A stretch of DNA of 64,000 bases from Paenibacillus herberti (GTDB lineage: Bacteria; Bacillota; Bacilli; Paenibacillales; Paenibacillaceae), in the NCBI RefSeq assembly GCF_002233675.1, contig NZ_NMUQ01000001.1, positions 506,680-570,679 on the forward strand, given 5' to 3'. This document shows positions 36,769-45,290 of this stretch, one piece after another. The notes beneath the pieces are model-generated. The model was not told the origin of the DNA and did not search any database. It was given only the letters and a program-made list of their open reading frames with translations. Numbering within the stretch: position 1 is the first letter of the stretch; every line of letters begins with the position of its first letter. Both the position numbers and the translations under genes were made by a program.

Positions 36769-37617
36769 ATGGAAGCGGATAAACGCCGTATTATCGTGCA
36801 GGAAATCCAGCAATGGAGGAAGGGCAAGCTGCTTCCAGATCATTATTGCGATTTCTTGCTAAACCTTTATGCAGATCGGGAAAGTGACTCGGCAGAAGAT
36901 GAAACACTACCTACGAAACCGAACAGAACAGCTAGAGCAGCGTATGCAGCGGCTGGTGCAGCAGGCTGGAAATGGTTATTATTCTTTGCCTTATTTTCCC
37001 TCTTTTTCTTGATTGTTCTTCATTTTAACGCTTTTCATCCAGCAATGCAAATTGCTATCCCACTGCTTTTGACTGGTGGTTTCTTAACTATAGGAGCGGT
37101 TCTTCGGCCCCGTAGTGAGACTGCAGGCATGGCTTGGACGGGTGCTGGAATGCTGCTCCTGGTGGGCTCCGTAATTTATCTCATGAGATTACATGCCGTG
37201 GAAAATTGGAGCTGGAACGTCCTCATATGGAGTTTATGCGCCATATTCTGGGTAGTCTATGGTATCTGGCAACGCATTCCGCTGCTTCATTTTTGCGGCT
37301 GGATCTGCCTTGCTCTCGTATACAGCCTCCTATTGAACCGACTTGCAGATGGTGGATCTATGTGGGACAAACAGGTTTATTGGCTGCCGCTTGCGGTGTT
37401 GTTTGGGTGGAGCGGATGGTTCATTCGACGCTGGAGCAAGCAGGCCTGCACAGTGCTATTGGCTGTATGTGCGTTACTTGTATTAATGCCTGAGGTGACG
37501 ATGCTTGTCGAGAATGCGAGTATGGTTTGGCTCCAGGGGCTATTTGTTGGTAAACTGGTGATAGGCGGGGGACTGCTGTTCCTCTTGCGAAAATATTGGA
37601 TTGAGTGGGTTGCCTGA
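36769..37617 (+). CDS. Polytopic membrane protein, DUF2157-like
   Basis: 282 aa with a soluble N-terminus (QEIQQWRKGKLLPDHYCDFL) then eight or nine hydrophobic helices. The short helical start plus membrane block resembles DUF2157 proteins, which I consider likely but not proven. AAGGAGCAAGCC precedes the ATG. The stop is next to the trmK start, so it probably shares a transcript with trmK and yqfO. Function is unknown. Confidence 0.75.
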   Translation: MEADKRRIIVQEIQQWRKGKLLPDHYCDFLLNLYADRESDSAEDETLPTKPNRTARAAYAAAGAAGWKWLLFFALFSLFFLIVLHFNAFHPAMQIAIPLLLTGGFLTIGAVLRPRSETAGMAWTGAGMLLLVGSVIYLMRLHAVENWSWNVLIWSLCAIFWVVYGIWQRIPLLHFCGWICLALVYSLLLNRLADGGSMWDKQVYWLPLAVLFGWSGWFIRRWSKQACTVLLAVCALLVLMPEVTMLVENASMVWLQGLFVGKLVIGGGLLFLLRKYWIEWVA

Positions 37618-37619
37618 AT

Positions 37620-38390
37620 ATGTTGAATTCCAAACGATTAACCGCTATTGCGGACTATGTCGCTGAAGGTGCAAGAGTAGCCGATATTGGCTCGGATCAT
37701 GCCTTGCTGCCAATTGAGCTTGTAAGCCGGGGGACATGCCCGTCCGCGATAGCAGGAGAAGTAAATGACGGCCCGTTAGAGGCGGCGCGCAGGGGCATCG
37801 CTGCAGCGGGCCTTGGGCGCGTAATCAATGCCCGCAAGGGCAATGGACTTGAAGTGCTGCAGCCTGGCGAAGCGGATACGGTAACCATTGCCGGTATGGG
37901 AGGAGCCCTTATTGTCTCGATTCTAGAGGCAGGCAGGGAAGCCGGCAAGCTGGAAGGCGTTTCGCAGCTCGTGCTGCAGCCGAATGTAGGCGAGGAACTG
38001 GTGCGCTCCTGGCTGCTGGAGCAAGGGTGGTTGCTGGCCGAGGAATCCATTCTGGAAGAGGACGGCAAATACTACGAAATCGTCCATGCGCTTCGACAAG
38101 CGGACGCTGGCGCCCGCAACGAAGCCATTTACGGAGGAGAGCCACTGCTTAGCCATCTTACTGCGGACGAAGACAGACAGCTGAAGCTGAAGTTGGGGCC
38201 TTATCTCGCTCGCTCCAAACCGTCGGTATTTATCGAGAAATGGCGCTCGGAGCTCCGTAAAATGAAGCGCATCGAGGCGCAGATTGGGCAGTCGGTCACC
38301 GAGGATGCAAGCAAACGCCGAGCGGCAATGGCCAAAGAAATCAGGGTGATCGAGGAGGTGCTGGAATGTACGCAAACGGACATGTCGTAA
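37620..38390 (+). CDS. trmK: tRNA (adenine(22)-N1)-methyltransferase TrmK
   Basis: 256-aa SAM-dependent methyltransferase that makes m1A22 in tRNA-Ser and tRNA-Tyr. It begins NSKRLTAIADYVAEGARVAD. SAM motif VADIGSDHALLPIEL and catalytic-region motif TIAGMGGALIVSIL are seen, with a coiled C-terminal region (SELRKMKRIEAQIG). ATG 37620 lies 2 bp after the upstream stop, with only a weak SD (GAGTGGG), which suggests re-initiation. The 3' end overlaps yqfO. Confidence 0.93.
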   Translation: MLNSKRLTAIADYVAEGARVADIGSDHALLPIELVSRGTCPSAIAGEVNDGPLEAARRGIAAAGLGRVINARKGNGLEVLQPGEADTVTIAGMGGALIVSILEAGREAGKLEGVSQLVLQPNVGEELVRSWLLEQGWLLAEESILEEDGKYYEIVHALRQADAGARNEAIYGGEPLLSHLTADEDRQLKLKLGPYLARSKPSVFIEKWRSELRKMKRIEAQIGQSVTEDASKRRAAMAKEIRVIEEVLECTQTDMS

Positions 38391-39487
38391 CAGGGCTGAT
38401 GGAGCAGCTTGCCCCCAAAAAATACGCCGTGGAAAACGATCGGATCGGTCTTCAGCTGGGAACGCTGCAGAAGCCGGTTCGTAAAGTGCTGGTCGCTCTT
38501 GATGTCACGCATGAGGTTGTTGATGAGGCAATCACAGCAGGCGTCGATCTGATCATTGCTCATCATGCGATTATTTTTCGGCCGCTAGCCAAGCTGGATA
38601 CGGCAACCCCTGCCGGCTCACTATATGAGAAGCTGATCAAGAACGATATCGCCGTTTATATCTCTCATACTAATCTAGATGTGACCGAAGGCGGCATGAA
38701 TGATTGGATGGCAGATGCCATCGGCATTTTGCCAGAAGGCCGTGTCAGCTTGGAAAAGGTACATGAGGAGCGCCTATTCAAGCTGGCTGTCTATGTTCCG
38801 GAAGCACATGCAGAGGCAGTCCGTCAGGTGATGTGGGCGGCAGGAGGCGGGACGATCGGCGCTTACGACCAATGCAGCTTCAACGTTAGCGGTATGGGCA
38901 CATTCCGCCCTGGAGCTGGAAGCAGCCCGTTCATCGGCGCCGCCGGAAGGCTGGAAACGGTCGATGAAATCCGTGTGGAGATGGCTGTGACGGAAAGTAT
39001 GCTGCGCAAGACAATTAAGGCGATGCTGGCCGCACATCCTTATGAAGAGACGGCCTATGATGCGACGCTTCTAGAGCGCGAAGGCAAGTCGCTTGGGCTT
39101 GGCCGCAGCGGCCGCCTGATGGAGCCGATTACGTTAGCAGAGCTGGCGGAGCGGGTTAAGGTAGCATTTGACGTGCCTTTCGTCCGCATCACAGGAAATC
39201 CAGAGGCGGAGATTCGCAAAGCTGCCGTGCTCGGCGGCTCTGGAGCGCGTTATTGGAAGCCAGCTCAATTTGCCGGCGCTCAGGTGCTTATCACGGGCGA
39301 TATCGACTATCATTCGGCGCATGATGCTTTGGCAGCAGGCATGCTGCTCATCGATCCTGGACATAACGCCGAGAAGATTATGAAGCAGCAGGTAACGCAG
39401 TGGCTGAGCGAGCGGATGACAGCTTCCAAGTACGCAACGGAAATAATCGCTTCTACAATAAATACCGAGCCATTCCAGCTTGCCTAA
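38366..39487 (+). CDS. yqfO: Nif3-like dinuclear metal centre protein YqfO
   Basis: 373-aa Nif3/GTP cyclohydrolase I type 2-like protein. The metal site is visible in IIAHHAIIF and in the C-terminal DPGHNAEKIM. The central part (about 130-230, FKLAVYVPEAHAEAVRQVMW) is the PII/CutA-like insert domain of the long form. It overlaps trmK by 25 bp. The biochemical role is unsettled in the family. Its last bases overlap the rnpB promoter. Confidence 0.94.
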   Translation: MYANGHVVTGLMEQLAPKKYAVENDRIGLQLGTLQKPVRKVLVALDVTHEVVDEAITAGVDLIIAHHAIIFRPLAKLDTATPAGSLYEKLIKNDIAVYISHTNLDVTEGGMNDWMADAIGILPEGRVSLEKVHEERLFKLAVYVPEAHAEAVRQVMWAAGGGTIGAYDQCSFNVSGMGTFRPGAGSSPFIGAAGRLETVDEIRVEMAVTESMLRKTIKAMLAAHPYEETAYDATLLEREGKSLGLGRSGRLMEPITLAELAERVKVAFDVPFVRITGNPEAEIRKAAVLGGSGARYWKPAQFAGAQVLITGDIDYHSAHDALAAGMLLIDPGHNAEKIMKQQVTQWLSERMTASKYATEIIASTINTEPFQLA

Positions 39488-39508
39488 CTGGCCAGATCCG
39501 GCTATACT
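39480..39508 (+). promoter_or_regulatory. Sigma-A promoter of rnpB
   Basis: TTGCCT (39480-39485), 17-bp spacer, TATACT (39503-39508). The predicted start near 39515 coincides with the first base of the RNase P P1 helix region. The -35 overlaps the yqfO stop codon region. Confidence 0.75.
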
Positions 39509-39514
39509 AGCTAA

Positions 39515-39932
39515 GGTGTCGGAAAGTCTGACAGACAATCGCTGGCGGCGCGAGCCGCGAGAGGAAAGTCCGGGCTCCACAGGGCAGGATGCTGGATAAC
39601 GTCCAGTCGGCGCGAGCCGAAGGATAGTGCCACAGAAATGGACCGCCGATGGCCGACGCTTGCGTCGGATCAGGCAAGGGTGGAACCGTGGTGTAAGAGA
39701 CCACGAGCGGCGTTGGTGACAACGCGGCTGGTAAACCCCATCTGGAGCAAGACCTAAGAGAACGTAGCAGCCTTTATCGGCAGCAGCCCTAGCCCGGGGC
39801 GCGTTCGGGTTGGTCGCTTGAGCCTGCTAGCAATGGCAGGCCTAGATAGATGATTGTCGCTTGACAGTGGGAGGGTCGTTCCCGTTTGCACCACGAAGAG
39901 CACAGAACCCGGCTTATGGCAGACTTTCCGCA
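39515..39932 (+). ncRNA. rnpB: RNase P RNA, class A
   Basis: Ribozyme subunit that cuts the 5' leader from pre-tRNA. Helix P1 is CGGAAAGTCTG (39520-39530) with CAGACTTTCCG (39920-39930). The universal core GAGGAAAGTCCGGGCTCCAC, then AGGGCAGGATGC, ACAGAAATGGACCGCCGATGG-like sequence and the 3' ACAGAACCCGGCTTAT are all present. The GGGCTCCA...GGGCAGG layout and CCGCCGATGGCC segment match the E. coli (class A) RNA, not the class B of B. subtilis. An extra stem near 39861-39900 extends the P18-P19 region. Confidence 0.96.
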
Positions 39933-39972
39933 ACGACCTGATTTCAGAAGCGAATAATCGCTTTTCAACTTC

Positions 39973-40014
39973 AAAAAGCTTCCTGGCTGCCGCAGCGGCC
40001 AGGAAGCTTTTTTC
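39973..40014. terminator. Bidirectional terminator between rnpB and the subtilase gene
   Basis: AAAGCTTCCTGGC pairs with GCCAGGAAGCTTT around CGCAG, flanked by A-run on the left and T-run on the right, so it serves both convergent transcripts. Confidence 0.88.
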
Positions 40015-40031
40015 GTACCTTTCAACTACTA

Positions 40032-42011
40032 TTAGCGGAACTCGATGCTGCGAACAAGCTCTTCCAAGCGCTCACGGAGCCGCGCTGGGAAGGATTGCAA
40101 TGATTCGGCGGCAGTATTGCCAACGGCATTATTCGTGCTAGCAGCCGTATTCGGCACAGCAACAGCTGTATTCGGGCTCTTCGCCTGGCCGGCTGCCAAA
40201 TCTGTACTTTTACCATTGCTTTCTGCCGCTTGAAGCGCTTTGTCGATATCGATCTGGCCGTAGCCGAAGTATGAATCCTTACCTTTGGTGCCAAGATCAC
40301 GGGCAGTGCTGCGCATGAGTTCGTACACCTCGACATTGGTCAATGCCGAATTACGGGAGCGAATAAGCGCCGCCAGCGCCGAGACATGCGGACTAGCCAT
40401 CGAGGTGCCGGAGAGCGCCGCATACTGGCTGTTAAGATAGGTGCTGGCGATACTGTCGCCAGGAGCCGCTACGTCGATGTAATCACCATAGTTGGAAAAG
40501 GAGGATTTTTCACCGCGGGAGTCCGTCGACCCGACAGCAAAAACTTCCGGATAAGCGGCCGGATAACCGGGCTGCTCTGAATTATCATTCCCGCTTGCAG
40601 CGATAAGCACGACATCCCGCTGGAACGCGTATTTGATCGCGTCATGTAGAAAATCCGACTGGGCATAGTTTCCAAGGCTCATGTTGATTACTTTGGCCCC
40701 GTTATCAACCGCCCATATCAGCCCTTGGGCAACGGAATAAGTTGAGCCGGCACCGCTGTTGTCTAATACTTTGACAGGCATGATTTTGTTGTACCAGGTC
40801 AAGCCGGCGATTCCTTCGCCATTGTTGACGGAAGCGGCAATAATGCCAGTTACATGCGTTCCATGCCCGACGTCGTCCACAGGCGCCTTGCCGGAGGTAA
40901 CGATGTTCATCCCTTTGGTCAACTTGCCAACCAGATCGGGATGATCCTGCTGCACGCCTGTGTCGAGTACGGCAATTTTGACAGCATCGCTTCCTTTGGA
41001 CAGATTCCAGCCAAGCTCGGTCTCAATCGATGGAAGGTTCCACTGGTAATCGGAATAGAGACGATCATTCGGCACGATTGGTTTAGCATCTATGGGCCCG
41101 TTATTAGGTGACTCATTGGTCAAATAAAGATAATGCGGCTCCACATAAGTCGGATTCCATTTTTTGCGGAAATAAGCTTTCATTTTATCGGTTTCCATTG
41201 AACGGGAGCGAAAGACGTATACGTTGCGCATATGATTTTCCGAGGAAGCCCCGATGTCTCGCTTAATTTGCTCCATTTGCTTCTTCGTCGGCTCAGTTGG
41301 GAAACGGACAACGACTTCGTGAATATGGTAATGGCTCGCGCCTCCATTATCTTCGCCAGTACGGACTGTGAATTCACGATTTGACCCGGCTCGGACCGAT
41401 TCGATTCGGTAACTTCCTTCCGCAGGATAGGGGACTTGTCGCAAATTGCGCATCTGATGCCGCTCCACATCGCCGACCACATTCTGCCGAATCAGGCCAA
41501 CAATACCTCCTTTACCTTCAGCTGCAGGAATACCGAGCAGCAAATATCTTTTGCCTGCAGTGGACATGGCCTCAGCTTGATAACGGGAGCCCGCCTTAAT
41601 GGATTGAAGTGCTTTTTCGGAATGAGCCTTTGCAAGCTGCCCCGCATCGGAAGGAATGCTTCCGGCAGTGATGTCAGAGCTGCTACCGTCCCCCCAGCTC
41701 AAAAAAACCATCTGTGGATGTTTGGCGATCAAATGCCGCATATGCTCCGTGCGTTTGGAGGCCGGCTCGGCAGCAAGCTGGAACAGCGTTCCGATGTCCT
41801 TCGAGCATTGGCTGGCGCAAAGCTGCGCGGTCGCTTCCATATCATGGCGAATATCTGCTGCCTTGAGCTGTTTTTCTTGCTCCACGGACAATGCCCGTGT
41901 TTTAACCTTTTGCTCCTGGGGCTGCCTTCCGGGTATGAACCACGGACTGATTGGAATCAACAACGTAAGTAAAGCCAGCGCAGTAAAAGCGCCGATCCAT
42001 TTTTTTCTCAT
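40032..42011 (-). CDS. Membrane-anchored S8 (subtilisin-like) serine protease
   Basis: 659-aa secreted or anchored protease. A N-terminal hydrophobic helix (WIGAFTALALLTLLIPISPW) is followed by about 200 residues resembling an extracellular Cache-like sensor region, a probable inhibitor/I9-like segment near 228-280, then the catalytic domain with Asp350 (AVLDTG), His386 (GHGTHVTG), Asn475 (ASGND) and Ser537 (GTSMASPH). An Asn/Ala-rich tail ends the protein. GGGAGG precedes the start. A TATAAT-type -10 lies at 42087-42092 on this strand. Substrate is unknown. Confidence 0.92.
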   Translation of the reverse strand: MRKKWIGAFTALALLTLLIPISPWFIPGRQPQEQKVKTRALSVEQEKQLKAADIRHDMEATAQLCASQCSKDIGTLFQLAAEPASKRTEHMRHLIAKHPQMVFLSWGDGSSSDITAGSIPSDAGQLAKAHSEKALQSIKAGSRYQAEAMSTAGKRYLLLGIPAAEGKGGIVGLIRQNVVGDVERHQMRNLRQVPYPAEGSYRIESVRAGSNREFTVRTGEDNGGASHYHIHEVVVRFPTEPTKKQMEQIKRDIGASSENHMRNVYVFRSRSMETDKMKAYFRKKWNPTYVEPHYLYLTNESPNNGPIDAKPIVPNDRLYSDYQWNLPSIETELGWNLSKGSDAVKIAVLDTGVQQDHPDLVGKLTKGMNIVTSGKAPVDDVGHGTHVTGIIAASVNNGEGIAGLTWYNKIMPVKVLDNSGAGSTYSVAQGLIWAVDNGAKVINMSLGNYAQSDFLHDAIKYAFQRDVVLIAASGNDNSEQPGYPAAYPEVFAVGSTDSRGEKSSFSNYGDYIDVAAPGDSIASTYLNSQYAALSGTSMASPHVSALAALIRSRNSALTNVEVYELMRSTARDLGTKGKDSYFGYGQIDIDKALQAAESNGKSTDLAAGQAKSPNTAVAVPNTAASTNNAVGNTAAESLQSFPARLRERLEELVRSIEFR

Positions 42012-42220
42012 GCGGCAGAAACCTCCCGTTATTATGGAACGTCATTCATACGCGCTCTAACCTTAGATTCAGGCAGATGGACTGAAATTATACGAATGGT
42101 TTTAAACCAGAAAAAGCGGAATTCTGGCTCCAAAAAAGTTCAAATCATGCCGATTCTATGATAGGATATACATAATCTTTAACTTTCTTACGGGATTGAT
42201 GAAAGGGGAACTTATTCACC

Positions 42221-42721
42221 ATGCCATCTGCCAATGTAAAGCCGCTCAGCGAATCTACACGCTCCAAACTCAAGGATGCGGTCTCGCAACTGGAGCCATT
42301 CCTGAACGAGAATGCTCTTCCGCAGCTTGCTGCCCAAGATGCTAACGACGAAGAACTCACCTTCTACAGGGGACTCCTGTCCGATCTCCGCCATCTGCTT
42401 GTTTACTCGGAGGTTGCTTATGAGAAGCTGGGCGTTACGCTGCGTCGTCCGAATTTTGATGTCGAGCATGCCGAGCGTCAGCTTTATGAGGTTTACCATC
42501 ACTGCGTTAATGCCTTCTTCTATCCTAAAAATGAAGGTTACTCCGAAGACGGACGTTACGCTTACACCGGTCAGGATGCAATCCGCTTCCGCCATAAGCC
42601 ACTCCGCTCGGCCCGCGATATTGTCCTCACCGTATCCAAGATTTACGAGGAGCTTCGCGATGATCTGTCCTATTACGAAAATGACTACATGACCCAGCGC
42701 CGCATGCAGGGTCAAAAATAG
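42221..42721 (+). CDS. ypuI: YpuI family (DUF3907) protein
   Basis: 166-aa cytoplasmic protein. The RGLLSDLRHLLVYSEVAYEK and AERQLYEVYHHCVNAFFYPK stretches are what I associate with the YpuI/DUF3907 family of Bacillales. AAAGGGG precedes the ATG. It is divergent from the subtilase gene. Function is unknown. Confidence 0.78.
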   Translation: MPSANVKPLSESTRSKLKDAVSQLEPFLNENALPQLAAQDANDEELTFYRGLLSDLRHLLVYSEVAYEKLGVTLRRPNFDVEHAERQLYEVYHHCVNAFFYPKNEGYSEDGRYAYTGQDAIRFRHKPLRSARDIVLTVSKIYEELRDDLSYYENDYMTQRRMQGQK

Positions 42722-42733
42722 GAAAGCATAAGC

Positions 42734-42772
42734 CACCCCTGCTGAGGCAAGCTACTTAGCGGGGGTGATTTT
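42734..42772 (+). terminator. Terminator-like hairpin overlapping the next gene's SD
   Basis: CACCCCTGCT (42734-42743) pairs with AGCGGGGGTG (42758-42767), one G-T wobble, followed by ATTTTT. The right arm contains GGGGGTGA, the SD of the ATG at 42774. Confidence 0.6.
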
Positions 42773-42773
42773 T

Positions 42774-42992
42774 ATGCCAAAAGGCGTAGCATGCAGCGTG
42801 TCCAACTGTGCGTTCTGGGATGAAGGCAATCAATGTGGAGCCCAAGCGATCAACATCGAGATCGACAAGCATGCTCATGCGGATCTGTCCACTGAATTTG
42901 CAGGCGGCGAGCTTGGAGCCGATCACCAGGACAAAGCAGAAGAGTCTTCTGCTACTTGCTGTCATACTTTCCAACCGAAAGACAATGCTTGA
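42774..42992 (+). CDS. DUF1540 domain protein
   Basis: 72-aa Cys-rich small protein. It begins MPKGVACSVSNCAFWDEGNQ with the DUF1540 Cys pattern (C-x4-C-x6..C) and ends near CCHTFQPKDNA. The conserved cysteines suggest metal binding, which is inference. The SD lies in the 3' arm of a stable hairpin, so translation may depend on that structure opening. An in-frame ATG at 42765 has no SD. Confidence 0.85.
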   Translation: MPKGVACSVSNCAFWDEGNQCGAQAINIEIDKHAHADLSTEFAGGELGADHQDKAEESSATCCHTFQPKDNA

Positions 42993-43038
42993 TTTGCGCT
43001 CATTCTTTTAGAAAACAAACATCAGGCTGGTTAAGCCG

Positions 43039-43067
43039 AGCCGTCCGTTCCTACGGACGGCTTTTTG
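43039..43067 (+). terminator. Intrinsic terminator
   Basis: AGCCGTCCGT (43039-43048), loop TCCT, ACGGACGGCT (43053-43062), then five T. Confidence 0.88.
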
Positions 43068-43169
43068 ACGTTTATAATTCTCGAGAGATGTTGATCACCG
43101 CTCTTCATTTCAGCTAACATCAAACCGATATACAGGAGCATAATGGCAAAATAGGGAGTGGAAGTTCAG

Positions 43170-43931
43170 ATGTCGATTGACCCACGAACGCTTACCGCAC
43201 TTATCAAGCTCCAGCTTGCGCCAAGCCTGGAGATGTTTACCGGGACCAGCAGTAATACTGCGTCAGCCACGAACAACGGATTTGATCAAATTCTTAGCCA
43301 ACTGACCTCAGCAACGTCTTCCAGTAGTTTGGATACGAGCGGTCTGCAAGCTCTTGAGACTGGCTACACGGATGTAGATGTCTCAGGATATGGCGGAGGC
43401 TTGGCAGGTAACAGCGGCACTCTAGGCATGAACTCGGCCGGCTTACAAGCAGCTCTAGTCGCTGCCGGAAGCAGCCTTGCCGATGTAGGTGTAGGGACGG
43501 CGAATGGGAGTGGCAACGGGGCGTTTGATCAATTAATTAATGGAGCGGCAGCCAAATACGACATTTCTCCGTCGTTAATTCGCAGCGTCATCGATGCGGA
43601 GTCTTCCTTCAATCCGCAAGCCGTCTCTTCAGCAGGCGCCAAAGGTCTTATGCAGTTAATGGATGGGACAGCCAGCGGACTTGGAGTGACAAATTCCTTT
43701 GATCCCGCGCAGAATATTGATGGCGGCACCAAGTATCTTTCTTATTTGCTCGGCAAGTTTGAAAATAGTGTACCTGCAGCTCTCGCCGCTTATAATGCCG
43801 GCCCTGGACGGCTTGATCGGCTTGGAATTAAGGATGAGGCGTCGCTTAACGAGAAGTATGATTCGCTGCCGCAGGAGACGCAGAACTATGTGCTTAAGGT
43901 AATGCGCAAGCTAGAAGGGGCCGGGTTGTAA
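43170..43931 (+). CDS. Lytic transglycosylase (SLT domain)
   Basis: 253-aa cell-wall enzyme. A Ser/Thr/Gly/Asn-rich N-terminal region without a clear signal peptide leads to a C-terminal SLT domain: YDISPSLIRSVIDAESSFNP with the catalytic Glu, GAKGLMQLMDGTA, NIDGGTKYLSYLL and AALAAYNAGPGRLDR. It should cleave peptidoglycan glycan strands to anhydromuropeptides. ATG 43170 is 8 bases after GGGAGTGG. The absence of a signal peptide recalls B. subtilis YjbJ (CwlQ). Confidence 0.9.
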   Translation: MSIDPRTLTALIKLQLAPSLEMFTGTSSNTASATNNGFDQILSQLTSATSSSSLDTSGLQALETGYTDVDVSGYGGGLAGNSGTLGMNSAGLQAALVAAGSSLADVGVGTANGSGNGAFDQLINGAAAKYDISPSLIRSVIDAESSFNPQAVSSAGAKGLMQLMDGTASGLGVTNSFDPAQNIDGGTKYLSYLLGKFENSVPAALAAYNAGPGRLDRLGIKDEASLNEKYDSLPQETQNYVLKVMRKLEGAGL

Positions 43932-44001
43932 CAGTCGGCATTTTATAATAGGATATGCTTATGGCTGGGCTCATGGCTTGCGGCCAGGAGCGCACAGGAA
44001 G

Positions 44002-44055
44002 GACCACGGCCAGTTGCTGCCCCAATACAGGGCGACAGCTGTCGCTGGTCTTTTT
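44002..44055 (+). terminator. Imperfect long terminator hairpin
   Basis: A long stem with several mismatches pairs GACCA (44002-44006) and its extension with TGGTC (44046-44050), closing over AATACA, then five T. Confidence 0.55.
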
Positions 44056-44102
44056 GTTGTACTGGAAAGTATATTTTTACGGGTACTGAGGGGGTTGAAC
44101 GA

Positions 44103-45290
44103 ATGAACCAAGAAGAGCCGCTGTTGTATTTTGACCACTGCGCCTCTACGCCTCCGCATCCTGAAGTGATTCGCACGCTTGTTGAAGTGATGGAGCGTCA
44201 TTATGCCAATCCTTCTTCGATCCATCGCCTTGGGCTGGATGCCGGTAGATTGCTTGGCGGAGCAAGGGAGTTAATGGGACGGTTGTTCGGGACGACGTCG
44301 GAGGAATGGGTATTTACATCCGGGGGTACGGAGAGCAACCAACTTGCTATAAAGGGTGCCGCATACGCAGCGAAGCATAGAGGAAAACATGTCATTACTT
44401 CGGCGACGGAGCATCCCTCCGTGCGGGAGGCCTTTGAGAGACTGGCGGCGGATGGTTTTGAGGTCACTTATTTGCCGGTTAACGATGTGGGAATGATCTC
44501 CATAGGCCAGCTGCAGGAAGCGATCCGGCCCGATACAACGCTAGTGAGCCTGATGCATGTGAACAATGAGGTGGGAACGATCCAGCCGATTGAGGAGGCG
44601 GGCAAGCTTCTGCGGCAGCATCCGGGCATCAGCTTCCATGTAGATGGAGTGCAGAGCATCGGGAAGCTCCCTATACGCCTGCGGGAGTGGGGAGTAGACC
44701 TGTTCAGCGGTTCTGCGCATAAGCTGCGGGGGCCGAAGGGAACGGGCTTCCTCTATGTGCGCAGCGGGATGCGACTGGAGCCGCTTCTGGGAGGCGGAGG
44801 CCAGGAAGGCGGCTTGCGGGGAGGCACGCCTAATGTGCCGGGCATCGTCGCTTCCGTCAAAGCGTTGCGTATGGCGTTGGAATCGCAACAAGAGCGAGCA
44901 GAGCGGATGCGAGCGTTGAGAACGCGTTTGCTGCTGCGTTTGCAGCAGTTGCCGGAGCTAATAATTAATGGCGAAGCTGATTCGTTGTCGGTCAAGCAGG
45001 CGCCGCATATTTTACATTTATCCTATCCAGGCATGAAACCCGAAGTTATTGTCCATGCACTTGAGGAGCGAGGGATAATTATATCGACCAAGTCGGCATG
45101 CTCTTCTCGGGACGAGCGTCCTAGCGAAGTGCTGCTTGCTATGGGATACCCGATCCCACGCGCCGCTGGAGGGCTTCGAGTCAGCTTTGGAGACGAACAT
45201 GATGAGGCAACCGTCGATCGGCTTGCAGAGGCATTAGAAGCAGTTGTGCGGCTTTTGAAGCCGCTGGAGAGGGGTATTACGAGTAAATGA
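44103..45290 (+). CDS. Cysteine desulfurase NifZ/NifS-like
   Basis: 395-aa class V aminotransferase-fold PLP enzyme that transfers sulfur from cysteine. The PLP Lys lies in SGSAHKLRGPKGTGFL and the active Cys in TKSACSSRDERPSEVLLAMG. The N-terminus LLYFDHCASTPPHPEVI is typical. It overlaps thiI (ATGA), so it is the dedicated sulfur donor (NifZ role) for ThiI in 4-thiouridine synthesis, as in B. subtilis. Confidence 0.94.
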   Translation: MNQEEPLLYFDHCASTPPHPEVIRTLVEVMERHYANPSSIHRLGLDAGRLLGGARELMGRLFGTTSEEWVFTSGGTESNQLAIKGAAYAAKHRGKHVITSATEHPSVREAFERLAADGFEVTYLPVNDVGMISIGQLQEAIRPDTTLVSLMHVNNEVGTIQPIEEAGKLLRQHPGISFHVDGVQSIGKLPIRLREWGVDLFSGSAHKLRGPKGTGFLYVRSGMRLEPLLGGGGQEGGLRGGTPNVPGIVASVKALRMALESQQERAERMRALRTRLLLRLQQLPELIINGEADSLSVKQAPHILHLSYPGMKPEVIVHALEERGIIISTKSACSSRDERPSEVLLAMGYPIPRAAGGLRVSFGDEHDEATVDRLAEALEAVVRLLKPLERGITSK

